From: Ascaris suum
Lineage: Eukaryota; Nematoda; Chromadorea; Rhabditida; Ascarididae
DNA length: 64,000 nucleotides
Assembly (NCBI GenBank): GCA_013433145.1
Contig: CM024178.1
Coordinates: forward strand, 8,479,260 to 8,543,259
Reading direction: 5' to 3'
The notes under the pieces are model-generated. The model was not told the origin of the DNA and did not search any database. It worked only from the letters and a program-made list of their open reading frames with translations. Within the stretch, counting starts at the first letter, position 1. Each line of letters starts with the position of its first letter. Shown piece after piece: positions 33,901 through 53,659 of the stretch. The position numbers and the translations under genes were made by a program.

Positions 33901-36900
33901 CAATAACAACACTGACCGCACCTGGAGTTCCGGTGATTGCTTCACGAGCAAGTATAGCACGTGTGAACGATTCCAATAGTATCAAATATGAGTGTACCAC
34001 ATAACTTAATGGGATTGCTTTTGTTATCTGTAAGAAATTCATTACAATTATAATATTATAGTAAATCAATAGTTTTCTATCAATGCGGATGTAAATTTCG
34101 CCTTAATTTTTTTACCTAATTTTTTCGAGCATCATTTTTTGAAATTTTTTTAGGCATTCCAATGTATAAATTATATTTTAATTTTAGGAATTTTCAAGAA
34201 AAAACAATTCATCACAGTTTTAAGATGAAGAAACATTAAATGATTTTAGTTTTACGACGTAGTTTCAAGATTTAATCCGTCGAGCATCATTCAACTTCTA
34301 AATTACATCTTCAACAACCTATTACGACTCGTTATTATCCGATGGGCAGGAGACCTCACCTTCACGCTACCTTACAACTTCAACTAAACGGAAGTGGTAA
34401 TGATATGAAGAGATATTTATTCGTAATGAATGCTTTCTCGATTCAAGTAAACTTCAACCTATTACATCCTATGTAACATATTTTTAAGCCATAAATAATT
34501 ATTCTCATATCAGGTGAGCTTTGTGTTCGGCAAAATTACGACGACATCATATCTGCGTATATGTATGCATGCGAATGTTTGTTTGTCTGTCTCTGTTTGG
34601 TTATTTGAAATCTTCAACGAGAGAATCTTAATTTATGCAACGTAATGTGCGTAATCTATATTTTAGTTGATCTCCTTAGCTATAATTCCGTTACCTGTTA
34701 TTCACCTTTTATTATGCTATCCATTCAAAAGAAACTTTTTTACTTCAATTCTCATAGGAAAACGGGGCCACTTGCATTGGTCTTTAATTAGGTCTGATGA
34801 TCTCAATACCTGATCGGCCTAAATGATTGGAGTTTCAAAGTGCACATTATGCTAGCCATTTTATTGCATTCAATTTTCACTTACTATACTATACTATTTA
34901 AATACTCATAAATACACTATTCATAGTAAATTATTCGACGATTTTTTTTTGAAAAAAAATAGGTAAACAAATAGGTACCAACATACAAAATCTTTACTAT
35001 TGCTTTAAGTATTCGCCCAAATATTGCACTAAGCATTGATAATAACAGCTAATCAAGTGATACCGGAAAAAAGTTGTAATCATAAATTAAACTTATCGTT
35101 TTATCAATCTTTTTGATATATAAATTATCATATATTAATATTATCAAAAGTTATGAGGTAAAAAGAAATTGAATTTATTGAAATTGAAAAAAGAAATTAT
35201 ATACCTCTTTTAGATCCACGCCAGACATTCTTTGAATGAAAACGCATATATTGCCTGAATAATGCTCTTGATGTACTGCTGAGATCGAAAAACGCTATAA
35301 TGGTTTGTCTTACAATTTATTTCTTTTATTACTATATCGTCATACTATAACCATATTTAAAGAAAACTATCAACAATGATAGAAATGAAAGATTGTTCTG
35401 TATAGAAAGAATATAATTGCTTAACTTAAATAATTGAAACGATCAATCGAACTAATTTATAATCATTTCCAATAAAATGATCGATCACTGATCGAGTGAA
35501 CTTATGAAACGCTAATTAGTAACGCAAAATTTGGTTCGTTGATAGTTAAATTTGCAATCAATCGTTTGTAATATTAATTATATATGCAAATAATTATTGC
35601 AGAAAACATTGAACGCAAAAAAAAAATCTGCAATTATTGCATAGACACCTAATAGGTAATAAATAAATCATCAGTACTAAACAATCGCTTGCGATATTTG
35701 TTATAATTGATGCAATGAAAGCAGTGAGAGAAAATGATTATCTCCTTCTTTTATTTCTATAAACATAAAATTTTTAAAAGAAATGTTTTATAAAAAAAGA
35801 AAAGAAGTAACCTCAAATGTTTTCCTTGCAAATTCAATTTTACTATCGAATTGTTTTGTATCTAAACGATCATAACCGATTGTACGACGATGTTCAAATA
35901 ATTCATGCATTCGACGCTCAATTGTCTTTATATCACCATTATATGCACGCCACCATCGTGCCAAATAGAAATCTGTATCGAATTCGGCTGGAATTCCTCG
36001 TATACGATTTCTGCAAATCAATTGTAAATATAGAGTGATTCATAAACGCGAAACGCTATTAGAGATTTTAAGCTGCAAGAGTTATATCGAGAATTGTATA
36101 GTGCCACACCACACGATCCCAACATATTGCTACACTCGTAGTTCTTATTTACAGATAGTATAGTGTTTACCGAGATATACTATCCCTTCTCTTGTTAGTC
36201 ACTTAGTGAATATCTTTAATGAATCCAAGTCCGGAGACGCTGGTTGATGAATTCGGCTAGTAAATGATGTCTGGAGTCGTTCTTTAGTAACTTTTAGTAA
36301 AGGGATGTGCTTTTTGGTAATGTTGCGCCTTCTTTTGCCCAGTGATTTTCGTCTACTATTTACAGCTTGAAATCTTGAGATAGTTTTTGATAAAGTTGAT
36401 TGATAAATGATATATGCATCATTGTTTTCCTATTCAATAATAGCATTTAATAATATTACATAAGTGAAATTTTTGCTCGAATCTTCAACAAAGCATTCTT
36501 AAGTAGATTCATATTTTGGAATTTTCATATCTTATTTTAGGATGTTTTTTTTTTTGAAATCGAATCCGCCGGAAGTGAAAATGTATGCAAGTGAATCGCA
36601 ATAGTTCATAAATTAATTATATCTTTTTTTAAAAAAAATGTCAATTCTACATCATTCTATCAGATTGTTGTTGATCAGAGTATTGCATTTGCAAAAAATT
36701 TTAGTCAATTCGAAAAAAAAAGTTTGAAGCGAATTGATCAGGAAACGATTCAAAAAAGAAAATTTTTTTTTTCAACCGTTGCATAAATTCTAACATCATA
36801 AAAAAGCTAGCTAAGATTTTAAATTTTTCAAAAACATGCTCATTATTTATTGCACTAAGCAATAATATTTTTTATTTTTTATTCAAAGCATAGATATTTA

Positions 36901-37650
36901 ACGCTAAATGTGAAATATTCCTCTCTTTTTAAATGAACAAAAAAAAAATCAGTTTTACTATGAAGAAATCTATTTTGAAAAGTAAGACATCATCAAAAAT
37001 ATCATCGAAAAAAAAGCCATGAAGAAATTTTGAAATGTTTCAAAAATTTTACTAGTAAGTTGATGTAACATTCAAGCAAAATGAATGTAACATTTTTAGG
37101 TGGAGAAAGAAAAAGCCCTTCTGATATGTATATCATTGTTACACTTTCATTTATCATCTATTTACTCATAACGTCTGTATTTACCTGCACAGGTAAATAA
37201 GTAAAATATTTGAGCTCTTTTAATTTTCTTTCGAATGCATTTATTCATCTACGATTCATCTATTCTCATTATTCGTTCCGAAACGCTTTAAATAGAGCTC
37301 TCGACGCTCTAAAAACTTCTCAAGATTTTCAAACGGTCTAAAAGTCGGATGAGAGAGACATTCTTTCCAAAATTTTCGTAAACTAATTTATGAAGTTTTC
37401 ATTCAGTGAAGATATGAGAGGGATGTGGAGGTGGGGGGGGGGGGGGGGGGAGGTGCATTTCTATGGAGGTATTATTGTAACGGAATAACGAATATGTTGA
37501 CTGTACTTTTATATGTAGGAATGCATATTCCGCGAGATTTTTTTTGATTGCATCAACATTGAAAAAAATTTCAAAAAATTTTTGCAATACTTACCGAATT
37601 ACCTTGGCGCCTGCAATTTCTGCACTCGTTATTGTTGGTGCTGTTAGCAT
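30986..37650 (-). CDS. CRAL-TRIO and GOLD domain protein (Sec14-like lipid carrier)
   Basis: Exons (5' to 3'): 37650-37595, 36010-35812, 35294-35205, 34027-33797, 32891-32748, 31984-31779, 31238-30986; in phase, 1179 bp, 392 aa. Residues 1-85 form the CRAL-TRIO N-terminal helices (FDTDFYLARWW about 29-39). About 90-245 is the Sec14 lipid-binding fold, with VVIDLDGLN near 158 and VYIVNPPALL near 196. VVPECYGG (about 241) closes the fold. About 300-392 is a GOLD beta domain (SLVWHFMVNGDVEFEVI, then CGEYRLRFINPSDTWLPLKV). The architecture matches animal SEC14L proteins and the C. elegans ctg proteins, thought to move or sense lipids at membranes. The ligand cannot be told from sequence. It converges on RRP36, with stops about 500 bp apart. 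Confidence 0.93.
32037..32087. repeat. (GATATT)n hexanucleotide repeat
   Basis: About eight GATATT units next to a short TA run, just upstream (minus sense) of the Sec14-like exon 6. Confidence 0.9.
34326..34451 (-). repeat. Inverted copy of the dispersed repeat at 6162-6299
   Basis: The reverse complement matches 6162-6299 at about 90%, with an 11-bp gap. Shared blocks include GCATTCATTACGAATAAAT, CCACTTCCGTTTAG and CCTGCCCATCGGATA. It lies in an intron of the Sec14-like gene. No target duplication is evident. Confidence 0.85.
37433..37450 (+). repeat. 18-base G run (C run on the coding strand)
   Basis: Pure G on the plus strand, therefore C in the sense strand of intron 1 of the minus-strand Sec14-like gene. 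Confidence 0.95.
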
Positions 37651-38918
37651 AACGTGATACTTTTTATTTACCTTTGAAAAATTTTCTCCATATTTTATTT
37701 TTATTACGAATTAATCACACAACGAATGAAATACTAATTCACACATTGAAAAAAAAATGGACGCTTTGAAGAATATATTTTGCGATAAATTTAAATAAGC
37801 ACGTATGAGATATTAATGAAATCAACAATAAGAGAATTCAATTTTAGGTTAAATTTGATATTATAATTATTTTGGTGATTATTAGAATTGTTCAACGAGT
37901 AGACATTTTTTTTCAAAGTAAGTTAAGTGACAATACTCTTACTTCTTACTTTAGAATGCAGCTCTTTAAAGTTACTCAAATAAATATATCCTAGTATAAT
38001 AAAAAGTGGTTTTTTTTTTTGCAATTATTCCAAAAATATCTACTTTTATTGCGTTCTTGAAATGTCGAGTTGAGATTAACGAAAAGAAATTTTTCCGATT
38101 GCTGAAAGCATCGTGCGATATTTAGTGGATTTTGCTTCTTTAATAGAGCAATTATATAGAGAATTTGACTAGGTTATCTCAATAACATTTTATAGGTAAA
38201 ACTATAACAACAATGAGAGTAAAAGCTTACAAAAGAGTTGCAAAATTTCGTGAAATTTTTCAAGAAAAAATTGGAAAGAGGATTTTCAATGAAAAAAAAA
38301 ACACAATATTGTGTACATGTAAGAGAAATAAATTTTTAAATAATTCACAAATTTCTTTTTTTTTTCGTATAAGAGTATATAAATGTAGAGAAAAACGAGC
38401 ATGAAAAGATTGTAAAAATTAGGCGTTTATAATATGCGTATTAAAAATAAAATTGAGCAATATCAAAGATAATTTGCAATAGAAATCGATAAAATCGAGA
38501 TAAAGCAAACTTGAAAAAAAAAAAAGAATTTGAGAGTTATATGAACGCATTCAATTCATGTCTTAAGATATGAACAGCGTTAGATGAGATAGATAGATGC
38601 TAGAAACAAGTTTCCATTCATAGCCATTCACTCTTAACGACCTTCATCTAAGCGCTATCAAACTAAAACTCCCATATGTGAGTATTAACGCACAAAATGT
38701 CATCCTATTGAATAAAAACAAAAGGTCGTTCGGTTCATATTCAACGAATACTTCAAATTCTTTCAAGAAGTACCCTGATGGTAAGTAAATAATTTGTGGA
38801 GAAAAATGTGATTACAGATTAATATGGCAGAAAATGATTACGGCGAAAGGTGAAGGTGAAAAGTGAACGGTGAAAAGGCCGAAAAGAATAAGGCTACGAT
38901 TAGGGCGGAAAAAAATAT

Positions 38919-39134
<216 letters not shown>

Positions 39135-39785
39135 AGATATGTATATGGTCTCTACTTGGTTTCCTGTCTTAGTTAAGCATAAGAAATAAAAAGTTGAGAG
39201 GTGATTAGAAGCTGAGTATAATATCACCTCCACTCATTTGCCTAATGCGTGGAATTTTTCAATTTCTACATGACAATTTCCGTTCTTATAGAGGATTTGT
39301 GCTGATAAACTTCGCTATTATTCGCAGAAAAAAATTAGCCATTTGGAAAAATGAGCCAAATGAACAGATATGTTCTTCCTCTTATGATTTTCCCATCTAC
39401 CCTCTCCTTTTCCCTCTTCCTTTTCCTTGAAATTTCAATATTCATCTCATTTCTTGAAATGTGGAACTTATGAAAGAATAATCTCCTGAAAGTTACTAAA
39501 AAAAGAGTGAAAAAAATCATAATTACATTCGTCAACAAGGCATTGCTTCCGTCAGATCATCCCTATAACAACTAATCTGGAACTCCTGAAAATCTTATAC
39601 GGATTGAGTTAGCGGCTATAACTTTCAATTTGGAAATAACTTTAAAATTGCAATAAGTGAGATGCAAATATCTAGTTCGCTGAAAAATACGATTACCTCC
39701 TAGGGAAGATAATCTGAGAAACGGTACAGATTTATTAGTAAAGCATGGTTCAGACGTCAGTATCTTGTGATTGTCTGACGGTGAG

Positions 39786-39871
39786 TGGAAAATTAGCCGG
39801 ATTCGGACTCGAACTTTCGACCACCCGCTTTCAGCCGAAAGACGCTAGTGCTTGCGCCACCTTTCCTCACT
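39786..39871 (-). repeat. tRNA-like SINE head
   Basis: On the minus strand: A-box-like TGGCGCAAGCACTAG, a CTTTC/GAAAG stem, and a B box AGTTCGAGTCC in tRNA order and spacing. The T and acceptor stems do not pair. Downstream (minus) lies a short inverted repeat, GTCAGAC..GTCTGA. It is best read as the head of a tRNA-derived SINE. Confidence 0.55.
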
Positions 39872-40089
39872 AATCTTCATATTAATTCGGTTAGTCTGTG
39901 GTATGCAAAAGTTTCCACGGACTGTCGGACGACAGTTATCGCTAAAATTTGAACCGCATAAGAGCTGGCTTTAAACCACAGTAATATATGCTAAATTGCC
40001 TCACATGTTTCTAGTTCCATTCTAATCAACGGCGTTGTTTGCCTTTCAAGACCTCTTGCATAATGGGGCTCAGATCTGGTGGCATTAGT

Positions 40090-40165
40090 CCAGTCTGCTG
40101 CAATAACACAGTCGGTAAAACATCCAGTCGGAAAACGGAACTTGCCAGGTTCAAATCTCAGTTAC
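40090..40165 (+). repeat. Second tRNA-like relic, opposite orientation
   Basis: On the plus strand, CAGTCGGTAAAACATCC resembles a D-arm/A-box and AGGTTCAAATCTC matches a B box about 40 bp later. It sits 220 bp from the minus-strand relic, in a block (39700-40200) clearly more GC-rich than its flanks. The cloverleaf is not intact. Confidence 0.4.
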
Positions 40166-40793
40166 AAGGAGTTTCCACTCGCCACAGGGTATAACTAGAC
40201 GGAAATTGTTTTACAGTATAACTAACTCTCTCTTCAAAGTATTAATTACAATAGCTTCTTTCTCATCAATCACTATTCCGCTCAAGAAGTGCAAAATTCT
40301 GTTTGGCAAAGCATTTTGCGAGAAAATTAAAGTGCTATAGCGCTTCAAAAAAAAAAAGTATCTATCAATATCAAGTTTTATGTTTTGAAAATATTTCTGA
40401 AATATCAGCAAAACGAAAATATTTTCAACTAAGAATAGATTCAATGATGTCAATTCTTCTTCTTATTTTTTTCTCTTCCTTATCATACTTTTCACGATCA
40501 TCGAATGATATTATCGGAAAACTTGATAAGAAGCAATACAGTCAGTTAGTCATGAAATTTCGGGAAAAAAAAACTTTCCTTGTGATAAAATCCCCGTTGA
40601 AATCATTTGTCTACAAAAGATATTGAGCAACTGTCATTAAGAGAATATTATATGATCCATTGCAAAGGTAATGCGGCTGTAATTCCTTTCCTTTTCTATT
40701 CTCTATCACTATTTCCTCAGTTTTACATACAGTAGAGTTCTCCTGAAACAGGATGCTACGATAATTTAAACTATGAGATAATGAAAGCACTAA

Positions 40794-41072
40794 AGAACAT
40801 ATGCCTGGATAGCAGAAACACTAAAGAACGCAGAAAGACTCATCAAGAAGTTTTTCAATCATATAGCACATAAACGTATTAGTTTACGTAAATGGTGCAT
40901 AGATAAGCCATTTGAAAGTGAGATACTGAGTTGGAAAATACTATTAACTGAAAAAGGTTCGTCTATTATATGCGAAACAAACTGGCCATTGTTCGAGAGC
41001 AATAATAATTTCGACTATAGATCGCATGCTGCTTCAAAATGCCTCCATATATTGTCGCAAAAGCCTTCCTAA
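40794..41072 (+). CDS. Coding-like island, unrecognised
   Basis: An open frame of 92 codons with no ATG, ending in TAA. It contains AERLIKKFFNHIAHKRISLR, KWCIDKPFESEILSWK and CETNWPLFESNNNFDY. The Trp/Cys content and mixed composition look like real protein, unlike the A/T-driven frames around it. It could be the end of an exon, or a degraded gene or transposon fragment. Confidence 0.3.
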   Translation, partial: RTYAWIAETLKNAERLIKKFFNHIAHKRISLRKWCIDKPFESEILSWKILLTEKGSSIICETNWPLFESNNNFDYRSHAASKCLHILSQKPS

Positions 41073-41191
41073 CAATGAATTCAGAGTAAGGACACTTGGT
41101 GAGTGCAATATGCATTACAGATAGAATTATGGCAAAAAAAAAAATTTCAAGTTGACCTATTAACCGCGGAATGTGCTGAACATATTTAAAG

Positions 41192-41319
41192 GTGGCAAAA
41201 AAACTTTAGCGAAATTTTGCATCTGGTCAGATTTTCATTCCACATGAATTGGCTCACGGGAAGAGATTTACTTCTGGTAAAAGGCTTGTACGAGTGGTCT
41301 GATCTGTTAACGCAAGAAG
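41192..41319 (+). CDS. Candidate internal exon of an unrecognised gene
   Basis: Acceptor TTTAAAG, then one base plus 42 codons (WQKNFSEILHLVRFSFHMNW, then LTGRDLLLVKGLYEWSDLLT), ending at a strong donor, GAAG/GTAAGC. The string ILHLVRF slightly recalls BACK domains of BTB proteins, but that is not enough for a call. It ends in phase 1, compatible with the candidate exon at 48252. Confidence 0.4.
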
Positions 41320-48057
<6,738 letters not shown>

Positions 48058-48251
48058 TATAACAGCGTTCTGATAAGTTGACCCTAAATATGGAAGTGTG
48101 CGTCACAGAATAACCAAAAATCTTAGGAGAATGGAAGATAAATAGTACATTTGATATGGCAACGATAATAAAATCTTCGCTGTTCCAAACGAACAGGTTT
48201 CGGGCTTGAGGTGGATGATTGTACGAACACATGTAAACGATATTCTTACAG

Positions 48252-48790
48252 GTGCTCGAAAACATCGGTGCATAGTCATCGATTATCGGCGGAAATATGG
48301 CCAGGAACCGGCTGCCGACAATAATTTCCAATATGGTCGCCATTAAAGTATGTAAAAAGGGCAATCTCTGATTGTTTTGTTATGAAATCGATTGAAAGAA
48401 AACTGAAATTTGTTGCATCAATTCTAAAAAAAATATAAACAAACTACAAAAAAAAAAAAATTGAGAATCTCTGTTGAAAAAAGGAAAACGGGCATGCAAG
48501 AACAAACCAATCTCTAATCAACTTTCTGCTTCGATATACAAAATCTGCTGTCAATAAAGTTTGAGTTACTAGAGTCTGATTGCAATCGCGGATAGGCGCA
48601 GCATCCGAGAGTGAAAATCATCCATCCGAACATAACCCGGACCTGGTTGTGATTCAATTCAGGAACAGAACTCATCATTTACAGCTAAAGAATTTGCCAT
48701 TCATCGATTTGTTTCAGACTACGATTCATGGGGTCATTTCTCATGCAGCACATTATAAAATAAACAATACTTCACATGAAGATATCACAG
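48252..48790 (+). CDS. Two candidate exons (48252-48335, 48596-48790) of an unrecognised gene; strand not settled
   Basis: The first exon follows a strong acceptor, TTCTTACAG, and reads ARKHRCIVIDYRRKYGQEPA. The second ends at a donor, ACAG/GTACAC, and reads SESENHPSEHNPDLVVIQF, then HHLQLKNLPFIDLFQTTIHG. Phases fit each other and the exon at 41192-41319. However, the minus strand over 48369-48130 is also open, with protein-like content (MATILEIIVGSRFLAIFPPI, with Cys and Trp), as is the minus strand over 48700-48600 (VRVMFGWMIFTLGCCAYP), which would suit a membrane protein. Only one strand is likely to be real. Confidence 0.35.
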
Positions 48791-49627
48791 GTACACAACA
48801 TTAAAACTCACCTTAGCTCGATTCAATTCGTATGCGCAATACGTATATGATCACTGCTACTATCACATTGTAAACTTCTGAATAGTCATTGCACTTATTC
48901 ATAAACTCGTTTTCCTCATCGTTCCGCCTTCAATGAAGCTTTGCGCACACAAAACGGATCATATACATGACAAAAGAAATGTTTTGAAAAACCCATTCCC
49001 TAAAGTTGCACTGAAAAGAACCAAAGGCATTGAATGTGGATTATTTGGATATATAAGTCATGAGTTATAGGTTTCTTTAATGCATTACTTTCCACATTTC
49101 TTACTATTCTCTGTCGTTTCCTCTTTGCATCTGATATGATAGAAACTTTATACCTTCTCATACAACTGCTTCTTAGAAACGCGAAGGAAAAGTGAGACTT
49201 TCGTTATTGAAGCTTAAAATAATAAAATCCGAAGAATTTAGGAAAGAACATAAACTGGAAATAGAAATAAAGATAAAAATATTGCCAGTGGAGAAAAATA
49301 AGGATGTAAATAAAATAAAGAAATAAAGGTAAATGATAGGATCTATATACCGCCAGATAATAGCACACCGATATTCGGCCATCAATAAGAAGAGTACAAA
49401 CAACACTGTATCGCACAAAAATCCTCTTCATTCCACCTTGTGGTCCCATCTTATTTTCATAGGCCTACTACGATAGTCGTTGTTTTGAGTTATTTCTTTG
49501 CATACTATATAATGAGATGAGTCTTTATTAGTGCACATACGAATTTCAAAAAAGATCAAATACAAAGTGCGACCGGACGGGGAGCTATACGACGGGGCCT
49601 ATTGAACACAACGACTGTTAAACAAGA

Positions 49628-49653
49628 CCGTAGCCTTATATCTTCGGCTACGG
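49628..49653. other. Strong hairpin CCGTAGCC/GGCTACGG
   Basis: Eight perfect base pairs (49628-49635 with 49646-49653) around a 10-base loop, within a GC-rich block (about 49560-49740) that has no protein-like frame. Could be part of a non-coding RNA or a repeat; nothing recognised. Confidence 0.5.
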
Positions 49654-51142
49654 CCCTGAAGGCATGGGGAGGTCATAATACACACGGAGGAGATACCACA
49701 TGTTGTTACACAGTGAAGGTCACAACGGTCACTGCGACCATAAAACTGATTAGATCACAATAGATCACTTTTTAACGTAGAACACTCGTTAAAAAAAAAT
49801 GTAAGATATGCCTCCTGAAGATGAATCCTAACTTAGTGACGTCCAATTCGATTAATCCGAAGAGTGGAGAATGATTCCCCAACTCTCGTTCTTCAATCTT
49901 CTTTCAAGCCTGATCATAGATAATAGAAATAATAATAGAGACTCATTTTGGTATAAATGCTGATATATGATCAGTGATAAATACTTTATCACTAAAAAAA
50001 AACGTGATAACGTTAAATGACGATAACAATATTAAGTGGGGAAAATCCTCAAGTTGTTGTTGTTGTTGTTGTCGGAATTTCAAAAGAACGTATCACATTA
50101 TTATTGCCGATGAAAATATTTTTTTGAAATATTTAATAAATGATCACATCTTTACGAAATCTCTAATAACAATGAATTTTAGAATATTCGTAATAAATTT
50201 TATATTTTTTTCATTGATTTCCCTACTGAAATACTTTGAAAAAAAAAATTTTACGCTGCCGATGAATAGTGCACTTTTTTTTTTGGTAGTTCTAATGATT
50301 ATATATCATAAATGCTGCCATATTTACGATACTCAGTGCAATATTTTCACACAAAAATCTTATCGATTGCCTGAATTAAATTAATATAACTATTGTGGAA
50401 ATTTCTTTCCCATCAATCGAGGGAAATATTAAATGATTGATTAATTTTGGAAATGAGATGTCCTAATAGGAATATAACAAGAAATAATTTGATATATGAT
50501 TGTTAGAGGAGAAATTCAATATCAATGCAATACGCAAATTCTATAAGCTATTTATATGAGGAAAGCATCATATTAGTAGGCTTCTAATTTCCGCTTCGAT
50601 GATCATAAAACAGCACCACAAATGCACCTACAAAATGCTACTATAAACGATTCATAAATGACTCATTGCCGACAGAGTCAACAACAGAGAAATAAGTAAA
50701 GTCATAGTCGTTGCACCATTTAGTCCGACTTTAGCAAAAGACCAGTAATCAAGTCGTCTGCAAGTGATTTTGCGCTTCGACGTATAGTCGTTCGTTGATG
50801 GAAAATAACATTGCAAAAAGTTCATCATAAGTTGTCACTAAATTGTTGGCTAGAATGGATTTTTGAAGAGTATAACTTCTATAACTCAATTCTAACGTCC
50901 TAAACAATATTTTTATGAAAAACGTCAAGCGGTACATCTTTAAAATTAAACTTAGCCAATAACTGTAATAGAGTATTTCAATTTGTTGCATTAATTACCC
51001 TATACGATCATATTGTAAACCGAAAGCAAAATGGAAACACCAATCGTTCCATGTCTCAATTAGTCACTTAGCAAAAACTTCACAAAATTTCGAACATTCA
51101 CTCATAAAGACAATAAAAGAAGCTAACCACATCATTCTATAG

Positions 51143-51254
51143 TTGTTCCAACGTTTTCGCTGGATTTAACCACGACTTCCCTTATTCTCCATGTATGCTT
51201 GGACGCCCATATTATTGGCCGTAGACTTCAATCGTCACGACGGATGCGAGCCAG
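51143..51254 (+). CDS. Candidate exon, unrecognised
   Basis: Bounded by good splice sites, TTCTATAG and CCAG/GTGAGA. Two bases plus 36 open codons (VPTFSLDLTTTSLILHVCLD, then AHIIGRRLQSSRRMRA) plus two bases. Phase matches the donor at 48790. A second frame of the same exon (CSNVFAGFNHDFPYSPCMLG) also looks protein-like but hits a stop. The minus strand has no open frame here. Confidence 0.3.
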
Positions 51255-52038
51255 GTGAGAAAAGGACCGTTACGACGTCTTACCTGTGATACATCAATGT
51301 CACTAGCGCTTGCATCAGCATCATCATCATGTGCAACTTACATCATCAAGATCGAACATCGGTCACACTGTCCAGTCGCTTTTTACCACTCAATTTAGGT
51401 ATTTACACATTAAAGGCAAATAAATCCTTATGGGCATGAAAGACTTAATCTTCGCCAACTCCTCGTTTATGAGTGAAGTTGTGATGACGATGCGCATATC
51501 TTTCTGAGTTGCTAGATGCCATATGCTTTTAAGCCCCTCGAAAAATGTCACAACCCAGATCTAGAACACATTTGATGGTATCATGCAACTTCAACAAAAC
51601 GATGTATCACCAGAGCGGAGCAGTACCTAACGAATCATCGTAAAATCATTAAAAAGAGACAAGCTTCTCGCCCTAGGGGCATCTTCTCCTTCTCATAGCA
51701 ACTCTTCCAATCAAACCTTATCGCTTTTTCTTATAGGTGCAAGCAATAAGCACCTGTGTAAGAAAGAAAGTGGGGAGTGCGGGTGAGGATGAGGGGAAAG
51801 GCAGATGGGAGGGGGGAAGACACATCCTTTCATTTTTGATGCTAGAGTAACGAGAAGGTAGGATTCCTCTGACGATGAAAGATTTTAATCTTTCGTCTGT
51901 GGCCTCTACCTATCAACGACCAGATTCATAGTGCCTTCTAAATCAAGAATTTCCATACTCGTATTGCATCCTTCTTATTACCTTTGGCTCATCATTATCA
52001 GCCAGTTCGAGCTTCTCCACTTGAAACCAATATACCCT

Positions 52039-52054
52039 CCCCCCCCCCCCCCCC
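52039..52054 (+). repeat. 16-base C run
   Basis: The only long tract in the window with C on the plus strand. A minus-strand frame across it would encode poly-Gly, then RVYWFQVEKLELADNDEPK and a GTAATA donor, but no acceptor is visible. Confidence 0.95.
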
Positions 52055-53659
52055 TCATTATGCCTTTCAAATAACACCACACTATGAAAATATTTAAATA
52101 TATCGTGCATAGATACCACTTTATCTAAATTCAAAATAAACGATCATCTATCCGTACTCACATCCCACCTGATTAGTAAATCATTACGGATTCGCAAAAA
52201 AAGGCAGTAGGAACGCTGAAACCATTTCAAAATAATACTATCAAATATCAATAAAAGATCAAAATTTTATCCACATATCTTTTAATGCACATAATTTGTT
52301 AAGTACAAAGAAAAAAAAAATTTCTCCAATACAAGTATACAGTATAAAACTTTTCAAGCATATAACCATTCGATAAAAATCGAATAATATAAAGCTTCAT
52401 CATAATTTTTCTATACTCAACATGTATATAGTTCAACGATTTGCATATTGTAGAGTTTTGAGGAAAAATAGAAACAATTTTAAAAAATTGTTGAATAAAA
52501 AAATAAATTTTTAAAGAAACACAGTTATTGTAATAAATAAGATGTGATGTAAAATTAAAGAAAAAAAAAAACGAAATGGGATAACTCATTAAAAAGATTT
52601 TCGTTTCTTTCCACAATGTCAATAAATATTGTAATTTAAAAAAAAATAAAGTAAAAAAAAAAGCAACGGATATGAGCATTAAAATTATTCAATAAAAAAG
52701 TAACAGATATCAGCACAAAAAATTATTCAATAAAAAAATAAATGATATCAATATTAAGATTATACAGTTGAAAAAAGTAAACGGATACTAGCATAAAAAG
52801 TGTCCAATAAAGAAAATGATAACTGTCATGAATCCAGCATTCAGAATATTCGGAAAATGCTAATATTGGTTGATATACGAATAAAACACCTATTCCAGAT
52901 AAACGGAAAATGAAAAATCAAAAAATCCACAATGAGAAAAGAAAAAAGCATTCAATAAAAATATTGCTGTCTCATAAAAACAGCGACATTAAAACAACGG
53001 CAACCGATAAAGCATTCGCTTAACAAAATCGACAATATAACGGCACTCTATTTATGAATATCAACGTAAACAAAATGTGCAAAATTTTCACTGCAAAATA
53101 GCATAAAATCTCTAATCAAATCTCTGCAATAAATCATCGCTTCTCTTCTTCTATCCTCATTCCCTATTATTTCTCCCCTCCCCCATCTCCTTCTCTTATT
53201 TCTCTGTGGAAAGATTTTTTCGTATTCGTCTGAAAAATTACATATTATTGCGTTTCTCTAATATATAAAAACCTTGCCAGAAAAAAAAACCGCTTGAATA
53301 AACATAACCTCGCATGATTGTTTTCGAAGTAAATAATAATTACACTAGGAAATCCCTCTTTCTATGATTATGAAATTATCATGCATCAAATTTTCCTCGA
53401 CAATCAATATCTTAATACAGACCTTTTCCCTCCTTTCTTCCCCTTTAAGCCGCCAACAATTTATTTATTGGTATCAACATCAATAAAACAATAGGCACAC
53501 TAGCAAAATACGACCAACATGAAGATATATTCGTTCTATACAATATGAAAACAGCCCGAACAACACGAGATTTGAGTCAATGAGTGCGTGAATATATCCG
53601 GACCGGAATTGTATAAACAATCGCTGTCACAGGGATTGCGAAGAAAAAATAAACCCGAG

